This document shows positions 16,036 through 24,152 of a stretch of DNA of 31,582 nucleotides, one piece after another. A model generated the notes under the pieces. The model was not told the origin of the DNA. It saw nothing but the letters and a program-made list of their open reading frames with translations, and searched no databases. Within the stretch, counting starts at the first letter, position 1, and the number at the start of each line of letters is the position of its first letter. A program made the position numbers and the translations under genes. Origin of the DNA: JACQCF01 sp043742785 (lineage in GTDB: Bacteria; Omnitrophota; Gorgyraeia; Zapsychrales; Fredricksoniimonadaceae); contig JAYTXU010000058.1 of assembly GCA_043742785.1 (NCBI GenBank), forward strand, positions 1 to 31,582, given 5' to 3'.

Positions 16036-17009
16036 AAACTAAACCCCAGAAATATCAATCCCAAGAAAACAGGCCATTGAAACTGTTCATAATATTTCTT
16101 TTGTGTTTTTTCTTCAAAATCACGTTTAGCCCATTTAGATAACTCATGAGTATACAAATAATCTAACCCAAATTCAGCGCCACTTGAACGCACATAAGCT
16201 CCTGAAGTTTCATAGGCAATTCTTTGTAGAACATCTTCATTCAAATGTGATTTAACAAAGTTCCCCTGAGCATCTTTTACAAGTCCCATACTGCCGTCTT
16301 CCCCAGGTACTTGGATCAAATCCCCTTCCTTTGTTCCAATACCTATGGTAAAAATTTTCACTCCTTTTTCTTTAGCTTGACGAGCAGCTTTTAAAGCATC
16401 CCCTTGCTCTTCTTCTCCATCAGTTAAAATAACTAAAGCCTTATATTTTAATTGTTCCCCACCAAAAATTTTTAATGCTTCCCCGATAACCTTAGCAATA
16501 TTTGTGCCTCCCATAGGAATGCTATTCATACTTAAATCATCTAAGCTCATACTAAAACCACTGTAATCTACAGTTAATGGACAAGTCATAAAAGCTTCCC
16601 CAGCAAAAGCCATAAGACCCAGCCTGTCTCCTTGAGTTTTCTTTAATAAATCTTTAATGGCCAACTTTGTACGCTCCAGACGATTAGGCTTAACATCACT
16701 CGTTAGCATACTTCTGGAAACATCCACCGCTAAAATAATATCTAACCCCTGCTGTTTAACTTTTTCTATTGTGTATCCCCATTGCGGACGAGCTAACGCA
16801 AAAACTAAACAACAGATACAAGCTAATATCGCATAATTCTTCTTTTTTAAATGATTAATAGAGAATCTATCAAATACTTGAGTTAGAAGACCCTGCTCAA
16901 CAAATTGCTCCATCTTCTTCTGACGATTAGACAAAAAAGAATTAAGCAGTAACCAAAACAATGGCAAAAGCCACAGCCAATTTAAAATATAAGGATTCTG
17001 AAATCTCAT
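16032..17009 (-). CDS. batB: BatB-like membrane protein with von Willebrand A domain
   Basis: A 325-residue protein with two N-terminal membrane helices (about 10-25 and 59-75), a periplasm- or cytoplasm-facing vWA domain, and a final helix that ends at the stop codon. The metal-ion site DxSxS is intact as DVSRS (96-100), with TDGEEEQ further on as the later metal-binding loop. vWA domains bind protein partners through a bound Mg ion. Together with batA it forms the conserved tandem of vWA genes. Starts in a 4-base overlap with batA and ends in one with batC. Confidence 0.88.
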   Translation of the reverse strand: MRFQNPYILNWLWLLPLFWLLLNSFLSNRQKKMEQFVEQGLLTQVFDRFSINHLKKKNYAILACICCLVFALARPQWGYTIEKVKQQGLDIILAVDVSRSMLTSDVKPNRLERTKLAIKDLLKKTQGDRLGLMAFAGEAFMTCPLTVDYSGFSMSLDDLSMNSIPMGGTNIAKVIGEALKIFGGEQLKYKALVILTDGEEEQGDALKAARQAKEKGVKIFTIGIGTKEGDLIQVPGEDGSMGLVKDAQGNFVKSHLNEDVLQRIAYETSGAYVRSSGAEFGLDYLYTHELSKWAKRDFEEKTQKKYYEQFQWPVFLGLIFLGFSL

Positions 17010-17998
17010 GGAATTTTAAACAGTACCGTATTGGCTAAAATAATATCAATCGCAATTAAACCGATAGCTCCTATCACAAAAATCCAAAATAATTCCTGAT
17101 ACTGACGATATCCCCTCGTTTCAATCTTTGTCTTTTCTAAAACATCGATATTTTTATAAATCTGACGTAATGCCTCAGTGTCGATTGCTCTAAAATATCG
17201 CCCCCCTGTCATACTCGCCATCTTCTTAAGAGGCTCTTCTTCGATATTAACAGGAATATTTTGATAAACCATTCGACCAAACATATTAACAGGCACCGGT
17301 GCAACTCCATTAGTCCCCGCTCCGATCGTATAAATCTTAACACCCATAGTCTGGGCTATCCCAGCGGCTGTTAGTGGATCGATACGTCCGGCATTGTTGG
17401 CACCATCCGTTAGAAGAATAATAACTTTTGATTTAGCATGACTACTCTTAAGGCGTAAGAGACTTGTAGAAATTCCTGAACCAATCGCTGTCCCATCTTC
17501 AACAACGCCAAGGTGAACACGGCTTAAGTTTTCTTTAAGCCAATTATAATCAGTCGTCAAAGGACAAACACTATAAGCTCTTGTACCAAAAACAACTAAC
17601 CCTATACGATCACTAACTCGTTTATCAATAAATTCTTTAACAACGGTCTTAATAATATCCAAGCGATTCTGCCTATGCCCGTTAATAACAAAATCTTCCG
17701 CTGCCATACTACCGGAAATATCTACAGCCAAAACTATATCGACCCCTTCACTCATTACAATTGTCTGATCCAAGATCTTACGCGGACCGCAAAGAGCTAC
17801 AATCAGCAACACCAACGCCATCCATCTTAAATATGCAGGTAATTTATAGAACCTAACCTTCCATCTTGTTGGTACTCCCTCAACAATACTATTGGAAGAA
17901 AATTGAAACGAAGCCTCTTGAAGACGATAACGCCACCAATAAAAAGCAAATACCACCAAAGGAATTAATAATAGAAAATAAGGGCTTTTAAGTTCCAT
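17006..17998 (-). CDS. batA: BatA-like membrane protein with von Willebrand A domain
   Basis: A 330-residue paralogue of the next gene, with N-terminal helices (about 6-22 and 57-70), a vWA domain and a C-terminal helix (about 305-325). The metal site is DISGS (93-97), followed by TTDYNW and the LLTDGANNAG loop. The N-terminal LKSPYFLLLIP is the usual BatA/BatB opening. Starts 11 bases inside the end of the DUF4381-like gene. In Bacteroides fragilis BatA and BatB have been reported in one complex; that they do so here is an inference. Confidence 0.88.
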   Translation of the reverse strand: MELKSPYFLLLIPLVVFAFYWWRYRLQEASFQFSSNSIVEGVPTRWKVRFYKLPAYLRWMALVLLIVALCGPRKILDQTIVMSEGVDIVLAVDISGSMAAEDFVINGHRQNRLDIIKTVVKEFIDKRVSDRIGLVVFGTRAYSVCPLTTDYNWLKENLSRVHLGVVEDGTAIGSGISTSLLRLKSSHAKSKVIILLTDGANNAGRIDPLTAAGIAQTMGVKIYTIGAGTNGVAPVPVNMFGRMVYQNIPVNIEEEPLKKMASMTGGRYFRAIDTEALRQIYKNIDVLEKTKIETRGYRQYQELFWIFVIGAIGLIAIDIILANTVLFKIP

Positions 17999-18497
17999 GG
18001 GTCTGGTCGATTAATGATTTAACTAAATTAAAACTTTCTTCTGCTTCTGCTGTGCTCGATGAATGCTGAGCAAATTTAACCATATCGCATATTGATAAGA
18101 AATTTCTCAATATCTGCTGTTGTGTATCACTTAAAGCAGGCGAATTTTTTAACGAATCCAAAAACTCTTCCGTTGTCATTTCTGGAGCTTTAATTAAAAA
18201 TCTTTCCTCTAGATAATGACGAATGATGTCTGAGAGTTCTATATAAAATGGTTTTAAGAAATGACGATCCATAATTTTCTTTAATCGAAGATTCTCCAAA
18301 CGAGCATAAGCCTTCTCCCAAGCAGACAAAGGAGTTCGTTGCAAGGTTCCTTGCACTCGAGATCTTCTAAAATATAATACAATCAGACAAATAATGACCG
18401 CCACAACAGCAATGACCCCTAAAACAATCCAAAGCCACATCCATTGCATTGGAATATCTAGAGGAGATTTTATGTCTTTAATATCCATGTTCATCAT
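17988..18497 (-). CDS. DUF4381-like membrane protein of the Bat cluster
   Basis: About 169 residues with one membrane helix near the N-terminus (about 20-43) and a cytoplasmic helical domain containing FYIELSDIIRHYLEERF and EEFLDSL, which is typical of the small proteins found between DUF58 and batA genes. It resembles the cytoplasmic tail of BatD, suggesting related helical modules at both ends of the operon. Function is unknown. Several starts are possible (TTG 18500, ATG 18497, 18494, 18488). ATG 18497 overlaps the DUF58 stop by one base and is the most economical. Confidence 0.75.
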   Translation of the reverse strand: MMNMDIKDIKSPLDIPMQWMWLWIVLGVIAVVAVIICLIVLYFRRSRVQGTLQRTPLSAWEKAYARLENLRLKKIMDRHFLKPFYIELSDIIRHYLEERFLIKAPEMTTEEFLDSLKNSPALSDTQQQILRNFLSICDMVKFAQHSSSTAEAEESFNLVKSLIDQTHGT

Positions 18498-19372
18498 CAA
18501 GTTCTTCTTCGACGACCAGCAAAAAATGAAACTAACGCTGAAATATAGGGTTCATTCGTTGATAAATCAATATGATCAATACCAACGCTTCCAAAAAGAC
18601 GATTACGTCCCTCCAATCGCTCTTTAGCTTTATTTTGATACCAATCTCTAACAGCCGCATCAGAGGTATCTATTAATTTCATTGCTCCTGTTTCCGCATC
18701 TTTAATTTGGATTAATCCACACTTCGGCAAAATACTTTCTCTAGGATCATTAAGAGTAATAGCTATTAAATCATGATAATTGTTAGCTAAATTCAAAGAC
18801 TTCTGAAGATTTGTTTGAAAGAAATCAGAGATAAGAAAACCAACACATCGACGCTTAGCAACATGAATAAAATATTCCAAAGCCCCAGGAATATTAGTTC
18901 CTTTTCCACGAGGCTTAAAATACAGAACCTCTCGAATGACTCTTAAAACATGACTCTTGCCCTTACGGGGAGCAATAAAAAGTTCTACCTCATCTGTAAA
19001 AATAACTAAACCAACTTTATCATTATTACGAATGGCAGCAAAAGCTAAGACTGCAGCTAATTCCGCAGCTAATTGATTTTTAAAAACTCCAGAAGAAGCA
19101 AAATGATTGGATGCGGAAGCATCCACTAAAATCATAACGCTAAGTTCTCTCTCTTCTACATATTGCTTAACATGAGCCTTACCTGTACGGGCAGTGACGT
19201 TCCAATCAATGGTTCGAATATCGTCACCTATCTGATATTCACGCACTTGATCAAATTCCATTCCTCGGCCTTTAAAGGCACTATGATAGGCCCCAGCAAA
19301 GAAATCATTAACGAGACGGGAGGTGGTAATCTCAATACGATGAACCTTATCGAGGATATCTTTAGGAATCAT
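18497..19372 (-). CDS. DUF58 protein of the MoxR/Bat cluster
   Basis: A 291-residue cytoplasmic protein. The DUF58 core GRGMEFDQVREYQIGDD (35-51) is followed by RTIDWNVTARTGKAHVKQY, and a vWA-like fold has DASAS (84-88), an intact DxSxS. DUF58 proteins accompany MoxR ATPases and are thought to be their adaptors or substrates. This version has no membrane helix, unlike the longer DUF58 proteins of some bacteria. The C-terminus is very basic (FFAGRRRRT). It shares a 4-base ATGA overlap with moxR upstream. Confidence 0.88.
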   Translation of the reverse strand: MIPKDILDKVHRIEITTSRLVNDFFAGAYHSAFKGRGMEFDQVREYQIGDDIRTIDWNVTARTGKAHVKQYVEERELSVMILVDASASNHFASSGVFKNQLAAELAAVLAFAAIRNNDKVGLVIFTDEVELFIAPRKGKSHVLRVIREVLYFKPRGKGTNIPGALEYFIHVAKRRCVGFLISDFFQTNLQKSLNLANNYHDLIAITLNDPRESILPKCGLIQIKDAETGAMKLIDTSDAAVRDWYQNKAKERLEGRNRLFGSVGIDHIDLSTNEPYISALVSFFAGRRRRT

Positions 19373-20364
19373 GGAACTTCCACTTCCTCAAATATTCGTT
19401 TAATAAGATCCTCAGAAGTTTTTCCTTCAGCTTCTGCTTCATAACTAATAATTAATCGATGACGCAAGACATCCACCCCAATTGTCTTAACATCTTGCGG
19501 GCTAACAAACCCCCGGCCTTGTATAAAAGCATAAGCCTTGCTAGCCATCGCTAAGAAAATAGTAGCGCGCGGACTAGCTGGATATTGAATCAAGCTTTCC
19601 AATTCTTTTAATTTATACGCTTGAGGTTTACGTGTAGCCTCAATAATATCAACAATATACTGCTCAATCTTCTCATCCATATACACTTCATCCACAACAG
19701 AGCGTAAACGAATAATATCCTGAGGTGTTAAAACTGCTTGAATATCTACACTTTTTTGAGTGGTTGCCATTCGACGTAGAATCTTCAATTCCTCCTCTTT
19801 AGAAGGATAGGTTACATTCACCTTAAGCATAAAACGATCCACCTGGGCTTCAGGCAAAGCATAGGTCCCCTCCTGTTCAATAGGATTCTGAGTAGCCAAC
19901 ACCAAGAAAGGGTCATCAAGTTTCATCGTTTCTTCGCCAATAGTCACCTGTCGCTCCTGCATCGCTTCTAGAAGCGCACTTTGTACTTTTGCCGGAGCAC
20001 GGTTGATTTCATCCGCTAAAATAATGTTGGCAAAAATAGGACCCTTCTTAATATTGAAATTATTTGTACGCTGATCATAAATAAGAGTCCCAATCAAATC
20101 CGCTGGCAACATATCAGGAGTAAACTGAATACGTTGAAACTTAGCATCAATGGTCTGGGCAAGAGTTCTCACAGCTGTTGTTTTTGCTAAACCTGGAACC
20201 CCCTCAAGAAGAATATGCCCATTACCTAGAATCCCAATTAAAAGTCTATCGATCATTGAACTTTGACCAATCAAAACCTTACTTATCTGTAGACGAACAG
20301 CCTCAAGAATAGCAGATTCTCTTTTAACTTTCTCGTTAATAAGACTCACACCTTGACTTGTCAT
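19369..20364 (-). CDS. moxR: MoxR-family AAA+ ATPase
   Basis: A 331-residue chaperone-like ATPase. Walker A is EGVPGLAKTT (54-63, Lys61), Walker B is ILADEINR (115-122, Asp118-Glu119), sensor 1 is in ATQNPIEQEG, and the arginine finger and lid regions (PEAQVDRF; YPASPRATIFL) are all in family form. MoxR proteins assemble complexes that contain vWA-domain proteins, which matches the DUF58, BatA and BatB genes downstream. It is the first gene of the seven-gene unit; AGGAG precedes the ATG. Only a weak promoter (TAGAAT as -10, no good -35) is visible upstream, so control is unclear. Confidence 0.93.
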   Translation of the reverse strand: MTSQGVSLINEKVKRESAILEAVRLQISKVLIGQSSMIDRLLIGILGNGHILLEGVPGLAKTTAVRTLAQTIDAKFQRIQFTPDMLPADLIGTLIYDQRTNNFNIKKGPIFANIILADEINRAPAKVQSALLEAMQERQVTIGEETMKLDDPFLVLATQNPIEQEGTYALPEAQVDRFMLKVNVTYPSKEEELKILRRMATTQKSVDIQAVLTPQDIIRLRSVVDEVYMDEKIEQYIVDIIEATRKPQAYKLKELESLIQYPASPRATIFLAMASKAYAFIQGRGFVSPQDVKTIGVDVLRHRLIISYEAEAEGKTSEDLIKRIFEEVEVP

Positions 20365-20439
20365 ATCTTCTCCTAATGTTTATTTGTAACCGTATTCTAG
20401 AATAAATGAAACTTGGACTTATACTGCAGAATAATCTAA

Positions 20440-20468
20440 GAGCCCTCGAATAAATTATCCGAAGGCTC
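20440..20468 (-). terminator. Hairpin, probable terminator of the small secreted-protein gene
   Basis: On the minus strand GAGCCTTCG and CGAGGGCTC form a nine-pair stem with one G-T pair, closed by an AT-rich loop that can extend the stem. It lies 17 bases past the stop at 20485. The following tract (TTAGATTATTC) is only moderately T-rich, so termination may be partial and let some transcription reach moxR. Confidence 0.6.
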
Positions 20469-20484
20469 AAAATATAATCATATT

Positions 20485-20790
20485 TTAATCATGCGTGCCA
20501 TTAATCTGAACTGAAGTATCCATATTTTTCATACTTTCTTGAGCTTCAGCCTTTTTATGAATCTTCTTTCCCATTCCTCTTTTAGAACTCTTCATCATAC
20601 TTTTTCTATGATGTCTATGCTTCTTTACAGGCTTTACTGCATCTTCTCTTGGTTTAGCATCCATTACTTTCTTTGTATTAGTAACAACAGGTGCCGTTGG
20701 AATCACTGTGTTTTGAGCAAAACTTAAATTAATAAGACCTACACTTACTAAACCGACAACTAAGAAACTAAGAATAACTTTTCTCTTCAT
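20485..20790 (-). CDS. Small secreted Lys/His-rich protein, function unknown
   Basis: A 101-residue protein not recognised as a known family. A signal peptide is clear: basic MKRK, a hydrophobic core, and an SFA-Q cleavage site after about residue 25. The mature part has a Thr/Val/Pro stretch, then a strongly basic block (53-80) with KKHRHHRK and many Lys and Met residues, and a short acidic tail (SVQINGTHD). No cysteine remains in it. The basic block could bind metal, nucleic acid or anionic envelope polymers; nothing here decides. AGGGGAGAG precedes the ATG, a strong ribosome binding site. With a candidate promoter upstream and a hairpin downstream it looks like a single-gene unit, probably well expressed. 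Confidence 0.75.
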   Translation of the reverse strand: MKRKVILSFLVVGLVSVGLINLSFAQNTVIPTAPVVTNTKKVMDAKPREDAVKPVKKHRHHRKSMMKSSKRGMGKKIHKKAEAQESMKNMDTSVQINGTHD

Positions 20791-20826
20791 ATCTCTCCCC
20801 TTTTTATTATCCTTTTAATTTTTGTT

Positions 20827-20855
20827 ATTTTAATATTAACCTTCAGTTATTGCAA
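20827..20855 (-). promoter_or_regulatory. Candidate promoter of the small Lys/His-rich protein gene
   Basis: On the minus strand TTGCAA (20850-20855), 17 bases, and TAAAAT (20827-20832) match the housekeeping promoter at four and five of six positions. The predicted leader is about 30 bases and carries the strong AGGGGAGAG. The -35 box begins 12 bases past the ppc stop. Confidence 0.6.
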
Positions 20856-20867
20856 ATAGTTAAGCAA

Positions 20868-23597
20868 CTATCCAGTGCTTTTCATGCCAGAAGCGATTCC
20901 ATTCACCGTTAGCAATAAAATTTCATCGATAGCTGTCCGTTTAGTATCTGAAGAATCCAAAGACAGACTTTTCTTTTCCTTTAAAAAACGTACTTGCAAA
21001 TAGTTTAATGGATCCACGTAAGGATTACGCAAACGTATCGATTCTTTAAGAATCTTATGATAATCCAACAATTCTTTTTGTTCGCTAATTAAAAGGACTG
21101 TTTGGGTCGCTCGTTCGTGCTCATCAACCATTGCACGATGAATAGTTTGGCGTAACTCTTCATCTTCTACAATGCCACAATAAAGCTCTGCAATATACAA
21201 GTCCGTCTTTGCTAAAGAAACCTGTACATTATGAATAAGTGAATTAAAAAATGGCCACTGACGATACATCTCTCTTAAGTTCTCCAACCCAGAAGGGTTT
21301 TCCAATACATATTTATCTAAAGCATAACCTATTCCATACCAAGCTGAAATAATATAGCGCGATTGTAACCAGCTGAAAACCCAAGGAATAGCACGCAATT
21401 GATCAAACGACTGTTTATCACTTCTCGCTGATGGCCGTGAACCAATTTTAGAAATCTTTAAAACATCAATAGGGGTAGCCTGATGATAAAATTCTAAGAA
21501 ACCAGGCGTTTGAAAAACTAACTGACGATAAAACTCAAATGAGAATTCAGAAATCTCTTTAAGGCGATCTTCCCATCCTTTAATCTTTGAATTCTTTTTA
21601 ACCTGCCGATCCGTTACTAAATTAGACCAAACAACTGCAGATATCATCTGCTCTATGTTTCTCTTAGCCACCACAGGATTAGCATATTTCTGAGAAACAA
21701 CTTCCCCTTGCTCTGTAATCTTAATGCGTCCACCAGCTGCTGAAAAAGGCTGCCCTAATATAGCCCTATGAGATTCACCACCTCCGCGATCAACTGTTCC
21801 TCCCTTACCATGAAAGAACTTAATCTGAATACCGTGCTTTTCTGCTATTTTAAATAAATTCTTCTGTGCCTGATAAAGATTCCAATTGGCTGCTAGGTAA
21901 CCACCATCTTTACTACTATCAGAATAACCCAACATGATTTCTTGAACATCCCCATGAGCTTTAAGATAAGAACGATAAATGGGAATAGACAAAAGCTCTT
22001 CTAAAATATCATGAGATCTTTGCAAAGCATCAATAGTTTCAAACAAAGGAACAAAACTAATATACGCTGATTTGACTCTTTTATGAGCTATCCGAATAAG
22101 TCCTTGCTGAACGCTCAAATAGAATAAAGCCAATATATCAACAGCTGAATTTGTCATACTTAAAATATAATTCTCTAAGATATTGGAATCAAACTTTTCC
22201 TTTAACTGACTAAAAACCTTAAATTGCGCCAACACATCCCTACTCTCCGGACTGTGAGAAACAAGCGAACGACGTTTAGTTTTTAAAATTTCAGCTAATA
22301 AAATCTCTTTCTGACAATTTCCTTCACCTAAAAAATCTTCAACTGTTTTCCGAATCTTTGTACTATGATCTCTGAAATCTAATTTAGCTAAATGAAACCC
22401 AAATACTTTAGCTTGAGTGATAAGGCGATCTAGGCCTCCGTGAGCAGCAAGATACCCCTTGTTTTTCTGTAAGCTTTCTTGAATCAGGCGAAGATCATCA
22501 ATAAAACTTAAAGGATTTTCATATCGTCCACGCTTGCCTGTTAAAATTAACTCTAATTTACGGTGAATAAACGAAAATTTCTTTCGGTAGGCCTCTTGAG
22601 TTTCATACCGCTCTAATTCTTTAGCCAAATCAGGCAGGATTACTCTATCCTTTTCTAGGGAATCCAAAACCTTCTTTGAAACATTCACGTATTGGTCCGA
22701 CTGACTAAAACGTCTAATAAAACTTTCGATCGCTTCTAAATAAAATCTGACAATCAACTTCCGCTGCTTAACGGCTGTTGCCTGAGTAATCACTGGGGTC
22801 ACGTTAGGATTCCCATCTCGATCCGCACCCACCCATGAACCAAAATGAATAAAAGGCTCTGTTCCCTCAATCGATAATTCTCTTTCAATCTTTTGCTGAA
22901 TGTTAGCGACCAAAGCAATAATAGTACGGTCAAAATAAAAAAGTGTGTGATCAACCTCATCTAGAACCTCTACCTTGCGGTTACGGATTTCAGCAGTCTG
23001 CCAAAGAATCTCTAATGATTCTTTGATTTCTGCAGTCACTCTTTCTTCTTCTGGAATTGTCAAATTAACTCGATCCAATTGAATAAGTTGATTGCTGATA
23101 GAAAACAAATGATCAAGCACGGTACGACGCTTAACTTCCGTCGGATGAGCCGTCAAAACAGGCTCAATGGAACATTGGGATAGAAAATCCGCAATTTCTT
23201 GCTTACTAAAACCTTCATCTTGTAAATCTCTAAAAAGTTTTCGCAACGACATATCCTGCAAAACATCCAGATTCTGGTCATAATAACGGATTCGACGAAT
23301 ACGCTGAACCTCTTCAGCAATATTAAGCAGCTGAAAATAAATAGTGAACGCCCTCGTTACATAGTGAGCCTGTTCATAAGTTAAAGAATCTATTAATTTC
23401 TTTTGCGAATCAACTAGAAAGGGATTTTGATATTGACGAATTTCTTTAGCAAGTGTTCGTATTTCTTCAATCTTAAGAAGAAGCTCCTCTCCATGCTGCT
23501 GACGAATAACATCCGCCAACAGAGTAGTTAGAAACTTAATATCCCCACGGAGTTTATCCGAAGATGAGCCTTCTAAAGAAGAATAATCAGAAAACAT
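20868..23597 (-). CDS. ppc: Phosphoenolpyruvate carboxylase
   Basis: Fixes bicarbonate onto PEP to make oxaloacetate, refilling the TCA cycle. It is full length at 909 residues. The catalytic TAHPTE (His151), GSWVGADRDGNP (253-264), LGYSDSSKDGG (556-566) and GSRPSARS are in family form. The glycine-rich loop reads FHGKGGTVDRGGG (595-607), with Lys and Asp where FHGRGGxxGRGGG is the rule. The C-terminus is MKSTG rather than the near-invariant MRNTG, changing a residue that in E. coli takes part in aspartate inhibition. Other effector-site residues (AKTD, RLRN) are kept. No good ribosome binding site precedes the ATG; it follows the purE stop by four bases and is probably translationally coupled. 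Confidence 0.96.
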   Translation of the reverse strand: MFSDYSSLEGSSSDKLRGDIKFLTTLLADVIRQQHGEELLLKIEEIRTLAKEIRQYQNPFLVDSQKKLIDSLTYEQAHYVTRAFTIYFQLLNIAEEVQRIRRIRYYDQNLDVLQDMSLRKLFRDLQDEGFSKQEIADFLSQCSIEPVLTAHPTEVKRRTVLDHLFSISNQLIQLDRVNLTIPEEERVTAEIKESLEILWQTAEIRNRKVEVLDEVDHTLFYFDRTIIALVANIQQKIERELSIEGTEPFIHFGSWVGADRDGNPNVTPVITQATAVKQRKLIVRFYLEAIESFIRRFSQSDQYVNVSKKVLDSLEKDRVILPDLAKELERYETQEAYRKKFSFIHRKLELILTGKRGRYENPLSFIDDLRLIQESLQKNKGYLAAHGGLDRLITQAKVFGFHLAKLDFRDHSTKIRKTVEDFLGEGNCQKEILLAEILKTKRRSLVSHSPESRDVLAQFKVFSQLKEKFDSNILENYILSMTNSAVDILALFYLSVQQGLIRIAHKRVKSAYISFVPLFETIDALQRSHDILEELLSIPIYRSYLKAHGDVQEIMLGYSDSSKDGGYLAANWNLYQAQKNLFKIAEKHGIQIKFFHGKGGTVDRGGGESHRAILGQPFSAAGGRIKITEQGEVVSQKYANPVVAKRNIEQMISAVVWSNLVTDRQVKKNSKIKGWEDRLKEISEFSFEFYRQLVFQTPGFLEFYHQATPIDVLKISKIGSRPSARSDKQSFDQLRAIPWVFSWLQSRYIISAWYGIGYALDKYVLENPSGLENLREMYRQWPFFNSLIHNVQVSLAKTDLYIAELYCGIVEDEELRQTIHRAMVDEHERATQTVLLISEQKELLDYHKILKESIRLRNPYVDPLNYLQVRFLKEKKSLSLDSSDTKRTAIDEILLLTVNGIASGMKSTG

Positions 23598-23601
23598 ATT
23601 A

Positions 23602-24117
23602 TTATGACATTAAAGCTTTGTAGCCTTTTTCCTTAACAATCTTGGCGGAATCTAAAACTTTCTTTTCTAAGATTTTCTTATAATCAACTAACTTGGCTGC
23701 TACCGTCTTATCATAGGTACCAATGATTTGGGCTGCTAAAATACCTGCATTTTTAGCACCATTAACACCCACAGTTGCCACCGGCACTCCTTCAGGCATT
23801 TGTACAATAGATAATAAAGAATCCAGCCCCTCTATCGATATGGATGATTTAATAGGAACACCGATAACAGGCAATGTTGTTAAAGCGGCTGTAACTCCCC
23901 CCAAATGAGCAGCTCCTCCAGCTCCTGCAATAATCACCTTTAATCCACGATTGATAGCAGTTTTAGCATATTCAGCCGTAGCGTCAGGGGCACGATGGGC
24001 GGAAAGAACAGTAACTTCACAAGCCACTCCTAACTCTCCTAAGAAATCTGCTGCCGCACCCATGATCTTCAAATCTGACTGACTTCCCATAATAATACCT
24101 ACTAAAGGTTTCTTCAT
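23602..24117 (-). CDS. purE: N5-carboxyaminoimidazole ribonucleotide mutase (class I PurE)
   Basis: Converts N5-CAIR to CAIR in purine biosynthesis. GSQSDLKIM (11-19), the SAHRAPD loop with the catalytic histidine, and AGAGGAAHLGGVTAALT are all in family form, and 171 residues is normal for class I. Its partner purK is not beside it; the gene sits between ppc and a carbohydrate-active enzyme gene, so purK or a class II route should be sought elsewhere. AAAGGAT precedes the ATG. Confidence 0.95.
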   Translation of the reverse strand: MKKPLVGIIMGSQSDLKIMGAAADFLGELGVACEVTVLSAHRAPDATAEYAKTAINRGLKVIIAGAGGAAHLGGVTAALTTLPVIGVPIKSSISIEGLDSLLSIVQMPEGVPVATVGVNGAKNAGILAAQIIGTYDKTVAAKLVDYKKILEKKVLDSAKIVKEKGYKALMS

Positions 24118-24152
24118 TGTTTAATCCTTTCTTTAAAAATTTAATTAACTCA

